Below are positions 47,970 to 61,467 of a stretch of DNA of 64,000 bases, one piece after another. Under the pieces are notes generated by a model that searched no databases, was not told the DNA's origin, and saw only the letters and a list, made by a program, of their open reading frames with translations. Source of the DNA: Oasisia sp. SBJ-2009 (Eukaryota; Annelida; Polychaeta; Sabellida; Siboglinidae). The DNA lies in assembly GCA_964017155.1 (NCBI GenBank), contig OZ024862.1, forward strand, positions 29,557,658 to 29,621,657, read 5' to 3'. The translations under genes and the position numbers were made by a program. Each line of letters opens with the position of its first letter. Position 1 is the first letter of the stretch.

Positions 47970-50569
47970 TTCAAATGTTGTCAGAAAGATATTAATATTA
48001 AACTGTTTTGTGATGTCAATAACAACTGATAATGTTATAATGATCACCGAAATGATCAGCTGTAGATGAACGTGGACTGTTATGAAATGTGTCTACAATA
48101 ATCATGGACATTATAAGTGTTTTGGAGATTCTGGGCTAAATATAAACAGTTCCAACATACGTGGTCGCTATAAAATACTACATCGTGTATGGTAAAACAT
48201 GAAGTTGAAATGAAACCGTCTACACTGTCAATGCTTGTATTGTTTGTAATAAAGCCAACAACAGCCATTCATTGTCCATCTTTTAGAACAGTGATTCATA
48301 AACAGATTGATGCGACGACCCCCACGTCATGCTCTCTAATCACAGCCCACTACCATTCACACAGTGAATTTTTTAATCTATTTACGTGGTTGTTGTATAC
48401 TCCTACGCTTTATTATGACAGCAAGACAGCGTTAGATGTCAAGCTAAAATTTACTTGCTGTTCCCAGAGTCAAGACAAAGGCCGGAAGTCTTGCATTCTC
48501 ACCCAATGCTCCAATTCTGGAATACACTTCCTGACAACATTAAATCAAAAAAAATGTTATTACATTTTGCCGTCACATGAAAACCTGTTTAATATCGCCA
48601 ATCCACCCTGGTTTCTTAGCACACCCATCTATTTGTTGATGGCCTTTGCACTGCCCTTGATTATGAGAAATCTAAACCCACTGGTTTTGTTGCGCCACGA
48701 AGCTCGGATTCTGAGGATGTTGGCATCAGAAGTTGTTATAGATATATATATATATTTATATACAGGTGTGACAGATATATATTTATATACAGGTGTTACA
48801 TCATAGTATAAGGCTATGAAATACACTGACATCAATGTCTTGCAACCCCACTCTTGATTATAGCTACTGTTGTCCCACTTGATTAGATCAATTATCTTGT
48901 GTATAGGCAGTTGGCTGACCACTGCACAACATTCACCTCTCTTACACAGCCTACATACACCCACCTGGGCTGGCCACACAGGTGGGCCATTACCATGTCT
49001 AGACATTCCCAACCCACCCAGAACTTCTCCATGCCATCTCAGACCAGGACAGGAGACGTGAGAACTTTTTAACTTAATCCATAATCACACCACAATCTAC
49101 GATTCTACCCCAGAACTCGTCTCCCAGCTATACCAGGTTCACTGGTTGTATGCGCATTCATGGTTCTTCGTTAAGTCATGGATTGGAAGGCAGCAATGAC
49201 GTTCTACTTTCGTCTACCAGCCCTGTCCCATCATCAGGTTTCCCACATGAAATAAAAATATCTATATGTTCAAACCACCCCAGTGAATTTGATTAGCAAG
49301 CCTATACAATTTCAGTCCTACACATACAAAGCTGATGGACAGATATTCAGGTGTACAGAGCAACATATAACTCTATTTTTTAACATTGAAGACACACGTA
49401 TACAATGAGTTGTAAAAGGAAACCAAAAGTGGTCTTAACATTTTTATTATAAACAATATCAATATCGTACACGGTGTGCATTCTAACTAGTTCACAACTC
49501 TCGTATGTAACAGAAACAAATTATTTAGTAACATCTACATTATAATGATGGTTTGATAAGATGCAGTTGCAATTGTAACAATAATATTGTAAATGGGCCC
49601 ATTTGGCTTACCTGGGCTGAATCACTGTCATAAAACTGAGTTTAAATCTAGTCTTACATATTTCTTCATTACGTTTCTTTTTTAACATATTAACTCTAAC
49701 TGATTGCCTTTTTTAATTACTCATATTTGTTATCATATTTCTTTCTTAAAAGCTATACATGTCAATGCATAAATTGCACGTGTTTATTTGAAATAAATGT
49801 ATTCGTATACATGTATCCGTATAAACTGCACCAAATCTATCTTTCGTACTTTGGATGGACTCACTGTGAGTTTTTATTATAACTGACCATGTAATGTCAA
49901 ATGCCAAACCAACCAAACAATTGTGTTTGTCACCATAACCAAACACAGGTAATAAAAGCTCAACCAAGATAACATCATCTAAATAATCACATAAATAATT
50001 TAACAAATAATTTCTTAACACGGATCTTACGCCCCAGTATATCAATCACCATTTGAGACATGTTTTCTAACACTTCTGCAGCTTTTATGACAACAGAAGG
50101 CAAAATTCCAGGTTGTCATCATATCTTTGATGGAGCACTTTTGAGGACTGAGATATATGTCCTGTCATGGTTGTTTTCTAGTTTGACAACGCATCTGCAA
50201 ACAATGTCAACATTCAAAAGTAATCCAAGCAATATGTGCACATGGACATGATGCCTTCTTCTAAGTTTTGGCCTGATTCTGTTTCTCAATATTCACTATT
50301 TTACTTGACACCTCGTAATTTGCTAATAGTCACTGCAGTAGGAAGGGTTTTGGAGCTCAAGAAATATTAGAACAGTTTAAAAGTGCCTATTCAATATTCA
50401 TTATTTTACTTCAAAGCTCATAATTTTTTTCATTGGTGCAGGAAAGGTTTTTAGAGCACTACAAATAATGGAATATTTCAAAAGTGCCTCGTCAATTGGA
50501 TTTTTACAAATGTATTATTTAATTTTCTGGCACTGTCAGACTAACCATGGTGGCCCACTGCTGGCAGTG

Positions 50570-53500
50570 TTATCTGTGACTGGTTGGTGGCGCTGAAAAG
50601 GAACATATGTTCATGATAGCAGAATATTCGAGATTATTTTTAAACAGAATCAAGACACATTACAAAAGTTATACAACAAAACAGCTGCTTTAAATGTTGG
50701 TACATAAAAAGACATTAAATGTGCTGGTTGATGAAAGATAACAAAGCCAATTCATCGATGATTTTATCAATGCTATCTCCTTTTGTGGAGAGTACAAAGC
50801 AGAGCCACAAGATGACGGCACAATATTCTCACCTGCCCAAGGGTATGTTGACATACTTTGGATGGAGGCATACAGAGCATTGTATGCACAAATACTACAA
50901 TCTTGTAGATAAAAGATTATCTACTTCGCATGTTACTAACTGGAGAAGAGGTTGTGAGGTTTTTAGAGACAGATGTGTCTCAGAAACTGAAGGGAAACAG
51001 GAACAAGGCCCACCTCATTAGACTTGAGATACCTGGGGAGCATCAATAACAACAATACTTTGGAGTGAAAGATACCTGGGGAGCATCAATAACAACAATA
51101 CTTTGGAGTGAAAGATACACGGGGAGCATCAATAACAACAATACTGTGGAGTGAAAGATACATGGGGAGCATCAATAACAACAATACTTTGGAGTGAAAC
51201 ATACATGGGGAGCATCAATAACAACAATACTTTGGAGTGAAAGATACACGGGGAGCATCAATAACAACAATACTCTGGAGTGAAAGATACACAGGGAGCA
51301 TCAATAACAACAATACTTTGGAGTGAAAGATACACGGGGAGCATCAATAACAACAATACTTTGGAGTGAAAGATACACGGGGAGCATCAATAACAACAAT
51401 ACTTTGGAGTGAAAGATACATGGGGAGCATCAATAACAACAATACTTTGGAGTGAAAGATACATGGGGAGCATCAATAACAACAATACTTTGGAGTGAAA
51501 GATACATGGGGAGCATCAATAACAACAATACTTTGGAGTGAAAGATACATGGGGAGCATCAATAACAACAATACTTTGGAGTGAAAGATACATGGGGAGC
51601 ATCAATAACAACAATACTTTGGAGTGAAAGATACACGGGGAGCATCAATAACAACAATACTTTGGAGTGAAAGATACACGGGGAGCATCAATAACAACAA
51701 TACTTTGGAGTGAAACATACATGGGGAGCATCAATAACAACAATACTTTGGAGTGAAAGATACATGGGGAGCATCAATAACAACAATACTTTGGAGTGAA
51801 AGATACATGGGGAGCATCAATAACAACAATACTTTGGAGTGATGACAGAGAAGTTGTTTGTCGACATGCCTAATGGTTAACTTACTTTTAGTGGATGAAT
51901 GACAGAAGGAGAGACCAATCTTGCCTGCCTGGGACACGGGTGCAGAGAGGACATTACTCCGTCTACAAACGACAAAACATGCCAGGACACTGACTCATTT
52001 ATTGGTGCATTGACTTGTATGTTACTGCATTGATTTGTATATTGCTGCACTGATTTGTATTTTGGTGCACTAATTTTTAATTAGTGATACTGTGTTTTAA
52101 ATTAATAAAACTTTTAGACATCATGACATTAAAAGAACTGTATGGTAAATTTGAGTGCTTGACCTGTGCGGATTTTTACAAATAAAATAAAAAAATCTCA
52201 CATTACCTGCCAAACGCTGGACTACAGCTCATTGGTGAGTATCCCTGGACAGTGGCTGACCGGCACGGTGTCATTGCTTGCATGGACGGCGTCATTGCTT
52301 GCATGGCATCCCCAGTCAGAGAGAGACTGGACCGACAAGATACAAGATACAAGAAGCTTTATCTAACTTCGGTTTACATGAGAATTTGATAACATTAGCT
52401 CATCTGAGCTATTTTCACAGTTTGACAATCAGGCAGGTCATGTGATCAGCAGGTGTCACACAGAAAGTTTTACCCTATATAACCAGGTCAGTCAAGTCAA
52501 ACCTGCCCCCATATCAACACTGTCTTGTCAATGAAACCTGCACCCAGACCAATTATATCTCATCCTACTGGTAGAATCGGGAAACACTGAGTTGAAATCC
52601 ATCCCACCCTAAACCCCATGCATTATAATGTGGCCCTTTTGTACACTAATAAATTATGTACACAGAAAATTGCTTACTCACCTGTTTGGTGAAGGTGTGT
52701 GTGGAATGCCACCTGAAATATAAAACAAAATTGTACCAGACCGATTGCATTAAACAGGTCTCCACAAACTGGGACACAACAGTCAAGTGTGTAGAATGTT
52801 ACAGTCGTTGTTGTTACAGTCGTAGAATGTTGTACTTACCCATACGACCATTACTTGGTGGTGTTCTTACGCAGAGTCGAGAAGCCCCAATGAAACCTCC
52901 ACTACGATTCTGCATCTGTCAAATCAGAATAAATGTTAGCTAAACTTTAAAACCGGTTGTTCTGAAAGATACATGAAAGATTTGATAGGGTTTATTTAAT
53001 GAAAACTTTTGTTAAAATAGCATAATTGTGGTGCACACAATTAGAGGGTATACTTGTGTGTAGCAAAATTAAAACCATGAAAGAAATTTCACTACCAAAC
53101 CATAAGCATTGTTCATATATGTTACCCTTATAAATACTTACAGCTGCCATATGTGAATGCTCCACAGATGCACTGGAAAACAAAAATGTACACGATATAT
53201 GAACTATCATCTTAAATGTGCTCCGAACCCAGTAAATAGTTCACATTGTGCCCATATGTTAGTCTCTTTAGAAATGATATGTGGAACTGAATTACAAATG
53301 TGTTTCAAATTTAAACAGAAAACTGAAGATTAACAACACATAAATAAAAATGTATTGTAACTCTACAACACACACGTATCAAATTGAGGCAAATAACATG
53401 TAATCACGTAAAGAGAATAATAAGGGAAGAACATTACATAGTGTTATAGATGAACCTATAGATATAATTTACAATGTATTTAATGTGTACAATGGTCAGT

Positions 53501-55318
53501 TTGTGAATACTCACAGTTTGTGTTTCTGTCCGGAGCACATGAATGACCCACTAGGGGAGGGGGTCATCACTGCACGGGGAAATATACACAGATTGAGTTG
53601 AATGTAGAAACGGTGTAGGAATTAATTGCGTGATCCTATTTTAATTTTGAATGCTAAATTTTAATGTACTATATACTTCTGTTATTCCATACACTCATTG
53701 TACTGATTTGTACTGATTTATCTAATCTTATTTATTTACCAATTTTTGTAAATATTATTAATGTTATCACATTGTGTCTTATCAAAGAACCTTTTAAGGA
53801 ATATTACTTGCTTATTTATTTATTTATTATTTAGTGTACTTATTTATATGCTTAATTTATTTACTTTACCAATTTTAGTGCTGATTAGTATTATTATAAA
53901 TTTAATGTGTCTTATTAACTGTATATATAACGGCTCACCAATCTTATTGCTGGCTTCACTGTGTAACTGAAGAACAATTTCCATTTTTAATGTGATGTTT
54001 TAAATGGACAATAAAGTCTGTTGAATCTTGAAGGTGATGGCACAAACACCTGACAGTCCTAACTTTTAAACCTTACATATACAAATGTAGGATAGGCCCA
54101 ATTTCCTGCTCACGTCTATCAAATCACCACACGACAGGTGCATCATGTGACCATACTCACCCTTTGGTCTACTTCCTGGCGATGGTCCACCACATGCGCC
54201 GTGCCCCATCAACTGTCTGCCTTGCGATGGTCCTATGTAGCCACTGTGGACCATGCCTTGTTTACCAGGAGATGGTCCTGTATGGCCACTGTGAACCATG
54301 CCTTGTCGGCCAGGAGAAGGTCCTACATATATACCCTGCCCAGCGACCAGCCTACGAAACACAAACCTTTATCAAAGACAGACTGCATGCATACTTATAT
54401 ATGGAGCAAAAGTATGGAACAAATTGTCTCAAAACTAAGGAACTTAATTCAACAACTGTTTGTCACCGTAGTTGAATGCATACATTTCAACGGGATCACG
54501 TTTTGTTAATTTATTGATGTATTCCCTGCATACAGGATACATTGCCTTAGCAGCTTAATAAATGACCTACGAGAAAATTCTCATACAAAAATTGAACTTG
54601 ACAAGGGCCACTGTTTCCACAAACAAATGGCCTTTCCTATTTGCTAATAACCATTGTCTTAAGTAATGTTTGGTAATTTTGTTCAAAAAAACATCATCCA
54701 AAATGTAGCAAACGTCATGCAAACAAATGAAGCTTTAATGCAAATGCAGAAACTCTTAAGATTGTAACATTCAAAAAGAAAAACTTAACTAAGTAGAACA
54801 ACAGCAAAATAAGTTAAATATTTGTGAAACGTGCAACCTTCATTTACCTGGATGGGTGACCGCTAGCGCCCTATTATCAAAGACAACATTATGAAAGAAA
54901 CTAAAAATATAAAGCAATTTAATAAAAAAATACCAATGTAGTACAATGATAAGATAAGATGACAAGATAACATAAGATAAGATCAGCTATACTGCCATTT
55001 ATTTTCAATGCAGTTACAATAAAACATTGGAATGCGTTGTAATGTTGGGTCGTCGTACAATTATGTTCACATGACAATACACTCACACGATTATGATAAA
55101 ATATACTACTACTTTAAATTAAATTAATAAATAAGAGCAATCTATGCTGAAATGATTTTTTTGTGCTATTAAAATTTGAGGTTATATATATAAATATATA
55201 TACATATATATATAAAACACTTCATAATTGAGCAAAGAAACTAATAACACAGGAAATATATAACTTTTTTAGTCTTACATAGATACTCTGTAATCTGTAT
55301 ATATGTAGTATATGCATG

Positions 55319-55388
<70 letters not shown>

Positions 55389-55699
55389 CACACACACATA
55401 TCTATATATATGTATATAATTTTTTATATACACACACTTCTATATAAACCAATTCAATTTAAATATTCCAATTCATCAATTTTGAAACACAAATCATTCT
55501 GAGACAATGCAAAAATTAAACTAAAATTGACGCATTTGTCTATGATGAAAAATGCATGCTATGCTATAAATAACACACCGTGCTGTTGATGAATTTCTTC
55601 AGATAGGAATTTTCTTCCCTCAATACCATTTTTTCCCTGAAACAGTTGACACATTGGTGATCGTTGACAATTGCAACAATATTAATTATAAGTTATTTA

Positions 55700-55742
<43 letters not shown>

Positions 55743-58700
55743 GTTATTATGATAAAATTATCGCAGTCATACAAACACTTTTTGTTTTTTTAAGAAATTA
55801 TGAGTTGTAATGACAGAAAGAGTCATAACAAATAACAATGAGTTGTGGTGACAGTTAACATGAGTTATAATGACAGCTGTAATAATAGTTGTAATTAAAG
55901 TTATGACAATTGTAATGACGATTATAATGAAAGATTACAGGAAAACTATAATTACAGCTGTAATGACAATTGTAATTACAGTTATAATAGTTGTAATTAT
56001 AGTTGTAATTACAGTTATAACAGCTGTAATGACAGTTGTGATTACAGTTATGACAGTTGACAGGTGTCTTTATAATTGTCATGTAACCTGCCATTACTCT
56101 TATGACAACTACAATGACAATTATAATGACAGGTTACGTGACAGTTATAGTGACAGCTTTAATACGTTGAAATGACAATTGTGCTGCATCCTGAAAGGAA
56201 CGAACAAGACATGGGTGAAAATATTTGATTGTTTAAAGTTGGGTGAACTCACTAACTTTTCAAGGTCTCTGCACTGTTCCATTGCCTTCTGAGCCTTATG
56301 CATCATACTTTCTTGTCTCGCCAACTGAAACCATAAACAGGTACATGTGACATCTGCCCTGCGTTAAATTTAACTTAAAAAAGTGTCTATGATGAAGAAA
56401 AAGGTAACTCTGCCAAAATTTGAACAACACAGCCATAGTTACGGTTGTATGTATGAGTGTATTTGCGTACATGCCCACAACTATGCACTTGTAAGTGGCC
56501 ACCGACCCACATTTAACATGTTTTTGCAGTACAACTATATCAACATAAGTTACAATAAGACCAAAAATTAACACCTCAGTCAAGATGTTATTTTATTGTA
56601 GACAGTATTTCTAATTTAATAACTCTTTTAGTACGAAAAATCCAAAGTGAACTACACAAATGTAGAACAATTTCTCTGGCTGTCACCTAGGCTAAACAAT
56701 GAGCCATATAGCATCAGTTATACACACGCACACGGTCTCTGTTATGGGCAGTCAACCGCAACCTGTGGTTCTTCTGGAAATCCATAACCTAGAGCAAACA
56801 AGATTATCATAAGACGGCATTAAATACCGCTATGCTAAACAGTACTAACTGGCACTACTATCAGTATAGCACAGCGGAGCACAGCGGAGCACAGCGGAGC
56901 ACAGCGGAGCACAGCGGAGCACAGCACAGCAGAGCAGAGCAGAGCAGAGCACAGCACAGCACAGCACAGCACAGCACAGCACAGCACAGCACAGCACAGC
57001 ACAGCACAGCACAGCACAGCACAGCACAGCACAGCACAGCAGTCAGATCACTGGACCGTGTTTAATTAACTTCTATAGATGAGTTTACGCCAATGGTTGA
57101 ACTGTTACGCGCACTTCCTGTTTGGATAAAATTTACATTTGTAATTGCAACAACATTTCCTAACTTTTCTACAATTCTATCTAATTACTTTCTAAATGTT
57201 AAGCATACATGTTTTGACATAGGCAGAGTTGTTTGCTTATGCACTGCACAGAAATAATTATATGCACTGCACAGAAATAATTATATTCACATCCATGCAA
57301 GTGTTGCTCACACATATAAATTCACAATCGTCTTAAAAACATGAACTGAAACACAGTAATGATTTAATCACCTGTAAGAGTTGCTTTTGTTGTTTCTTTA
57401 CAATCTCAGCTGGATCAAGGAAGAATATCTCCACATCATACTTCATCTACAGACCCACAGGTACATCCAAAAATGCACAACAAACATGCTGTTACATCAT
57501 ACATTCTACAATGCAAATACGATTGCGTCTATAACTGTACAACCAACTAGTGCTTTGTTACAGAAATGTTTAGATTTGCCACTGGAGCAGCCATTGTAAC
57601 TACTACTGTGATATACACTGACATTTACTGTAACAACCAATGTAATAAACCATATTAGAATGATCATTCTAACAAACACTAAAAACAACATGATTTGATG
57701 ATTTTATCTGGCATTTGGGGTAGTGACGAAGTTCTTCCAAACCATTCTATTCCTTGCCAATCTCTCGATGGTGTCCCTACAGTGTCCTGTCTCCTTCACC
57801 TCTATGTCCCCTGTTCAGTGCCATGGAACACCTTTATCTTAGACAACTTTCTACAATATTCTGCCACTTTACAGATCTTTAAAAAAAGTGTCAAATATCT
57901 GCTTATGAAAAATCAGTAATATGTTGCTTCTGTTCTGAATGTACTGTTATTATACATTGTTTTTCTATAATTATATTAAGCAATTATTTAAATGCAATTT
58001 TACTTGTCACACACGTACATCGACGTATTTAATTTTGTGGTACACTTGTAATTCACTATTTCACTATTTTAGTTAACTAGTTGCACTATTATGATGCTAC
58101 TGTATAGGTTTTTGTGTTTATGTTCACGAATTATTAATTATTGCGAAATTGTTAAAATACATGAATAAGGAAAATAAGCATTGTTGCTTAAATCCAATTG
58201 TTACATTGTAACATGTACTTTGACATGAAATTATTACTTTACTATATTACTTTACTGTATGTACATGACATTATGAAACAATAAAGCTATTATTATTATT
58301 ATTATATTGTTTTCAGACATGGTCTCTTTCTGTTCCCTCCAGGGGTCCAGCACACTGCAGTTCTGGTGACCAATCCACTTCAACTGTCTTCTGGTGATGA
58401 CGGTTCGCATGCCTTTCTGGTTGGTCTCTACCAGTAGTTGCTCATGGTGCCAGAATATCTTTAGGATTCTCCAGAGATTGGAACTAACAATTAGAGCCGT
58501 GTACTGAGCGGCACAACATACGGTTATGCAACAGTGGCGCCACACTTTGGGCTGGCAGGACAACGCCATTGATCGACATGTACCATCTGCTCTTCCAGAC
58601 AAGCGCTTTTCAGTTGGAAGGGAACGCAAGGATGTGTTGAAAATGTCTCGTCTATTCGTTAATTTTTTTTATGAATTTACATGGTTATGGAAGGTTTAAA

Positions 58701-59852
58701 ACTATTGACAGTTAGTAATAACATATCATACGGACTACCGATTTTAATGATTAAAAAAGTTTAAAAACTGTACAAAAAATGCAGGTTCAATTATTTGTGA
58801 TACACAACTCTAGTAACAACCAATGTAAACACTTACTCAGCAACTGTTGCAACAACTTATGTAATAATACACAACTCTAGTAACAACCAATGTAAACACT
58901 TACCCAGCAACTGTTGTAACAACTTATGTAATAACACACAACTCTAGTAACAACCAATGTAAACGCTTACGCAGCAATTGTTGTAACAACTTATGTAATA
59001 ACTGATGTAGCAAATAGCAACCAGTGTAATTGCCATTATGACAACAAATTCATTGCTCATGTGAACATACTGAAAACTATAAGTTTAAATTAGTAAATGG
59101 CTAAATATCTATCTATTTATCATGTATGATACGTGTAAAGACTTGCGTGGGGTCACCTTTGCTGTCAGCAGTATCGTGGTGACTGGTTCCTTGCCACACA
59201 TCTTGCACCTGCTTTGCGATTCTGTAACCAAAAACGCTCACTTACAGCATATAGAGTTTAGCAACCTTTACCAAAATAGCTCTCACATCATATAATCTGC
59301 TAACCAACAAAAATATTAATTTTAGACATAAGTAATGACATACGATCTTCATAAGGGAATACGATAGCGGATGACAATTAACATAATATAGGGACTAAAA
59401 TTTAATCAGTCGATAAGTCAAATATGAAAAACTTCTCAGTGACAGTGTCTTTATGTACATTTCCATGTTATTCTCTTCTTATACTTATCATTATGGCCTG
59501 AAGATGTTTCTTTCAGACTGTCTAGCAAGAATTCTTAGGTTGATTTTTTGTGTGCCCTCTGATAATAATCCAGTTGAACACTGTTTAATAAGCATGATTG
59601 ATCGGTTTATGTTATATATACAGACAGAGAGAGCATATTCAATCAAAGATCTGAAACTGGAATGTTTCACCTAAGATTAAGAAACCGTCGTTCCAACCAA
59701 TTCCCCATTGCATCCAACATAATCTTAGCCTGAAAGTACTTACCTGACGGAAGACATTCTTCGCAGTAAATGTGGCCACAATTGGTGAGGGAGAACTTGC
59801 GCTCACCACCCGGCTGTTTGAAACACAAGTTGCAGTGGACCCAGTCAGCCAT
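50570..59852 (-). CDS. RNF212: RNF212/Zip3-like RING protein of meiotic crossover control, 14 exons
   Basis: Minus-strand exons: 59852-59744 (5' UTR from 59862), 59221-59157, 57446-57372, 56324-56257, 55636-55579, 54870-54848, 54351-54161, 53569-53515, 53172-53142, 52915-52840, 52712-52682, 52326-52207, 51962-51886, 50592-50570. They sum to 1002 bp, 333 residues, with all phases closing on TAA. The N-terminus MADWVHCNLC begins a RING with C7, C10, C25, H27, C30, C33, C42, C45, including FSLTNCGHIYC, close to RNF212 and RNF212B. A coiled coil follows (about residues 62-120, with MVLREENSYLKKF). The tail is Gly/Ser/Pro rich with a 15-residue repeat in exon 7, MQAMTP twice in exon 12, and TPPSNGRMGG. 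Family members are SUMO/ubiquitin-type E3 factors stabilising recombination sites on synapsed chromosomes. Assignment between RNF212 and RNF212B is open. Exons 6 and 11-14 rest mainly on phase and splice sites. Confidence 0.88.
51027..51842. repeat. 43-bp x 19 minisatellite in RNF212-like intron 13
   Basis: The constant 43-bp unit has a GGGGAGCATCAATAACAACA core followed by ATACTTTGGAGTGAAA. Copies start every 43 bp and vary mostly at two bases (ACCTG, ACACG, ACATG). On the gene's strand it begins 44 bp past the exon 13 donor. Confidence 0.97.
54171..54340 (-). repeat. 45-bp coding minisatellite in RNF212-like exon 7
   Basis: In frame it reads GPSPGRQGMVHSGHT, GPSPGKQGMVHSGYI, GPSQGRQLMGHGACG, then a partial GPSPGSRPKG: three and a half copies of 15 residues. 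Confidence 0.85.
55321..55440. repeat. TA-rich microsatellite
   Basis: (TA)n at 55325-55376, then short CA and TATG tracts, in intron 5 of the RNF212-like gene. A further (TA)n lies at 55706-55739 in intron 4. Confidence 0.95.
55858..56172. repeat. degenerate 11-13 bp repeat rich in GTTATAATGACA
   Basis: About 25 imperfect units alternating ATGACAGTTATA, AATTACAGCTGT and ATGACAATTGTA. Units often contain the palindromes CAGCTG or CAATTG. It lies in intron 4 of the RNF212-like gene. Confidence 0.8.
56868..57041. repeat. (AGCAC)n pentanucleotide array
   Basis: Five copies of AGCACAGCGG, then AGCAG, then about 20 AGCAC units. It lies in intron 3 of the RNF212-like gene. Confidence 0.97.
58320..58640 (-). 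pseudogene. remnant of a retrotransposon 3' coding end
   Basis: The minus-strand frame contains RILKIFWHHEQLLVETNQK and ITRRQLKWIGHQ, like the segment after the RT domain in many non-LTR elements (ILKIFWP, RQLKWLGH). There is no RT core nearby, and it ends in an ATT-repeat tail at about 58287-58306. It lies in intron 2 of the RNF212-like gene. Confidence 0.55.
58797..58995. repeat. 65-bp x 3 tandem repeat
   Basis: Three close copies of a unit with ACACAACTCTAGTAACAACC, AATGTAAAC and GCAACTGTTG, in intron 2 of the RNF212-like gene, about 160 bp past the exon 2 donor. Confidence 0.9.
59323..59650 (+). repeat. left arm of a long inverted repeat around RNF212-like exon 1
   Basis: Matches 61030-61467 in inverted orientation: ATAAGTAATGACATACGATC, AGCGGATGACAATTA, GTTATTCTCTTCTTATA, ATCATTATGGC, TTTCAGACT and AGAGAGAGCATATTCAAT occur in the same order. 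It lies in intron 1 of the gene. Confidence 0.85.
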
Positions 59853-61029
59853 ATTGTTCCCACTGCAAAACACAATTCACACTGAATACACTCACGGAAC
59901 TCCTAAAATATCACCATAACACATGCTAATAACTAACTAAAAGAAGTGTGTCTGTAAAATTTAATTATATACTTTGTGCATGTTTCAGTAAACATTTCTA
60001 ATTTCAAAAAGGTTGTAGATGATTACTGATGTGTTTTTGGGACCACCTATTTTACAAACTGCACTGACTATATACAATCTTGAGATGTTACGAACACAAT
60101 CGTCTTTGACACTGGGAAAGAGTGCAACATAAAATGTAAATAAAAAATGTTGTGTTGTAATTTAGCTGTAAATAGGGGAATAAATAATTTAGGCCATGCT
60201 ATCTAAAATTAAATTATAACATTAATTTTCAGATAGGAGAAACACATACAATGAAACAAATGTTCCAAATTAGATTTAGTTGTCCTCATAGTAACTGTAA
60301 CAGCAAACATTTTTGGCATGAGCCAACATTTGTCAGGTTATCTCTCTGCAAGCTAAAGCTTTTAATTAGGTAAGACATAAAATATGTTTTCTAGGTTCTT
60401 CTAATGAATATTCTGTGCACATTGGAGTATTAAATGGAATAAATCACTACTAATTACAACTTCCATCTAAAACCAATATTTAAGTAAAAACAATGCCTTT
60501 TAACAGAAGATGGCACCGGTGCATGGTGACATGTTGTGGCAGTGGATGTTTATTTGCATGTTTTCCATGATTGTGTTCGTTATTGTATGCATGTTAATGC
60601 CACAACGCAAAGAATCCCTTGTGTATTTTTAAAATAATATTATTCGTTAATAAACTGCCTTGCTTACTTACTTACTAATTTTAAGCAATATCATAACACT
60701 ACTTGGACTAAGCTATGTTACCTGTGAAAAGTTAACAATCTTCTGTATATTTACCTTTACAAAATATCCCAAATTTCAAACAGTCGGTCATGACTTTAAA
60801 ACTATTTTAGCTAGAATTCTCAGGTCCTAGCTGATAATAATTACTTAAGGTTTTCATCACTGCATTTAGCTGATTTATAAAAAAAATTAAGATATGAGTG
60901 CTGCACCCAGTGGTTCACTGTGGTTGTGTTAACATGGAATGACCGCACCGGTAAACAAATGTAAAACAATTAATAGTTGTAGATATCTATGACAACTATA
61001 TTGTTTTGCGTGTCTATGTCTATACCATT

Positions 61030-61467
61030 AATTGAATATGCTCTCTCTGCATACGTATATGTCAAGGTTGGACACGGAGCGGGCGGATGCCAGTATCCAT
61101 CTTTATTCACACAGAAGAAGACTAAGAAGAAAACGAAGACCCTGCCCACAATCAGGAGTCAGGATACAATGTACACCACCGGCACATAACTGGGTAACCG
61201 CAAGAACTCAAGTAAAATCCTAGATAGTCTGAAAGAAGCATCTTCTAGCCATAATGATAATTATAAGAAGAGAATAACATTGTCATTGATTGAAACGTAC
61301 ATAAACTTAGACACTGACAGTCACTGTCACTTATACTTATAGTTATAAGTTTCTCACATTTGACTTATCAACTGATTACATTTTAGTCCTTTTATTACGC
61401 TAATTGTCATCCGCTAGCGTATTCCGTTACGAAGATCGTATGTCATTACTTATATCTATACGGCTAC
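61030..61467 (-). repeat. right arm of the long inverted repeat
   Basis: Inverted copy of 59323-59650, longer by an internal segment of about 110 bp. Together the arms bound a 2.1 kb block that could be a TIR transposon or two copies of one repeat in opposite orientation. Confidence 0.8.

Larger units (their letters stand above)
46829..50569. other. convergent intergenic region between RNMT and the RNF212-like gene
   Basis: It contains RNMT 3' UTR sequence, the hairpin at 47858-47969 and otherwise AT-rich DNA. A 205-codon plus-strand frame at 48189-48806 shows no recognisable domain and ends in TA-rich repeats; I do not support it as a gene. Confidence 0.5.

Noticed and set aside
48189..48806. 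205-codon plus-strand frame after RNMT
   Set aside because: No recognisable domain, no splice context, biased composition and a TA-repeat end. A chance frame or untranslated repeat is more likely.
56832..57065. Frames of Ala/Gln/His/Ser or Leu/Cys/Ala repeats on both strands
   Set aside because: They are translations of the AGCAC pentanucleotide array.
60989..61223. Two overlapping short frames with basic stretches
   Set aside because: They fall in the right arm of the inverted repeat, have no recognised domain and are not kept in the other arm.
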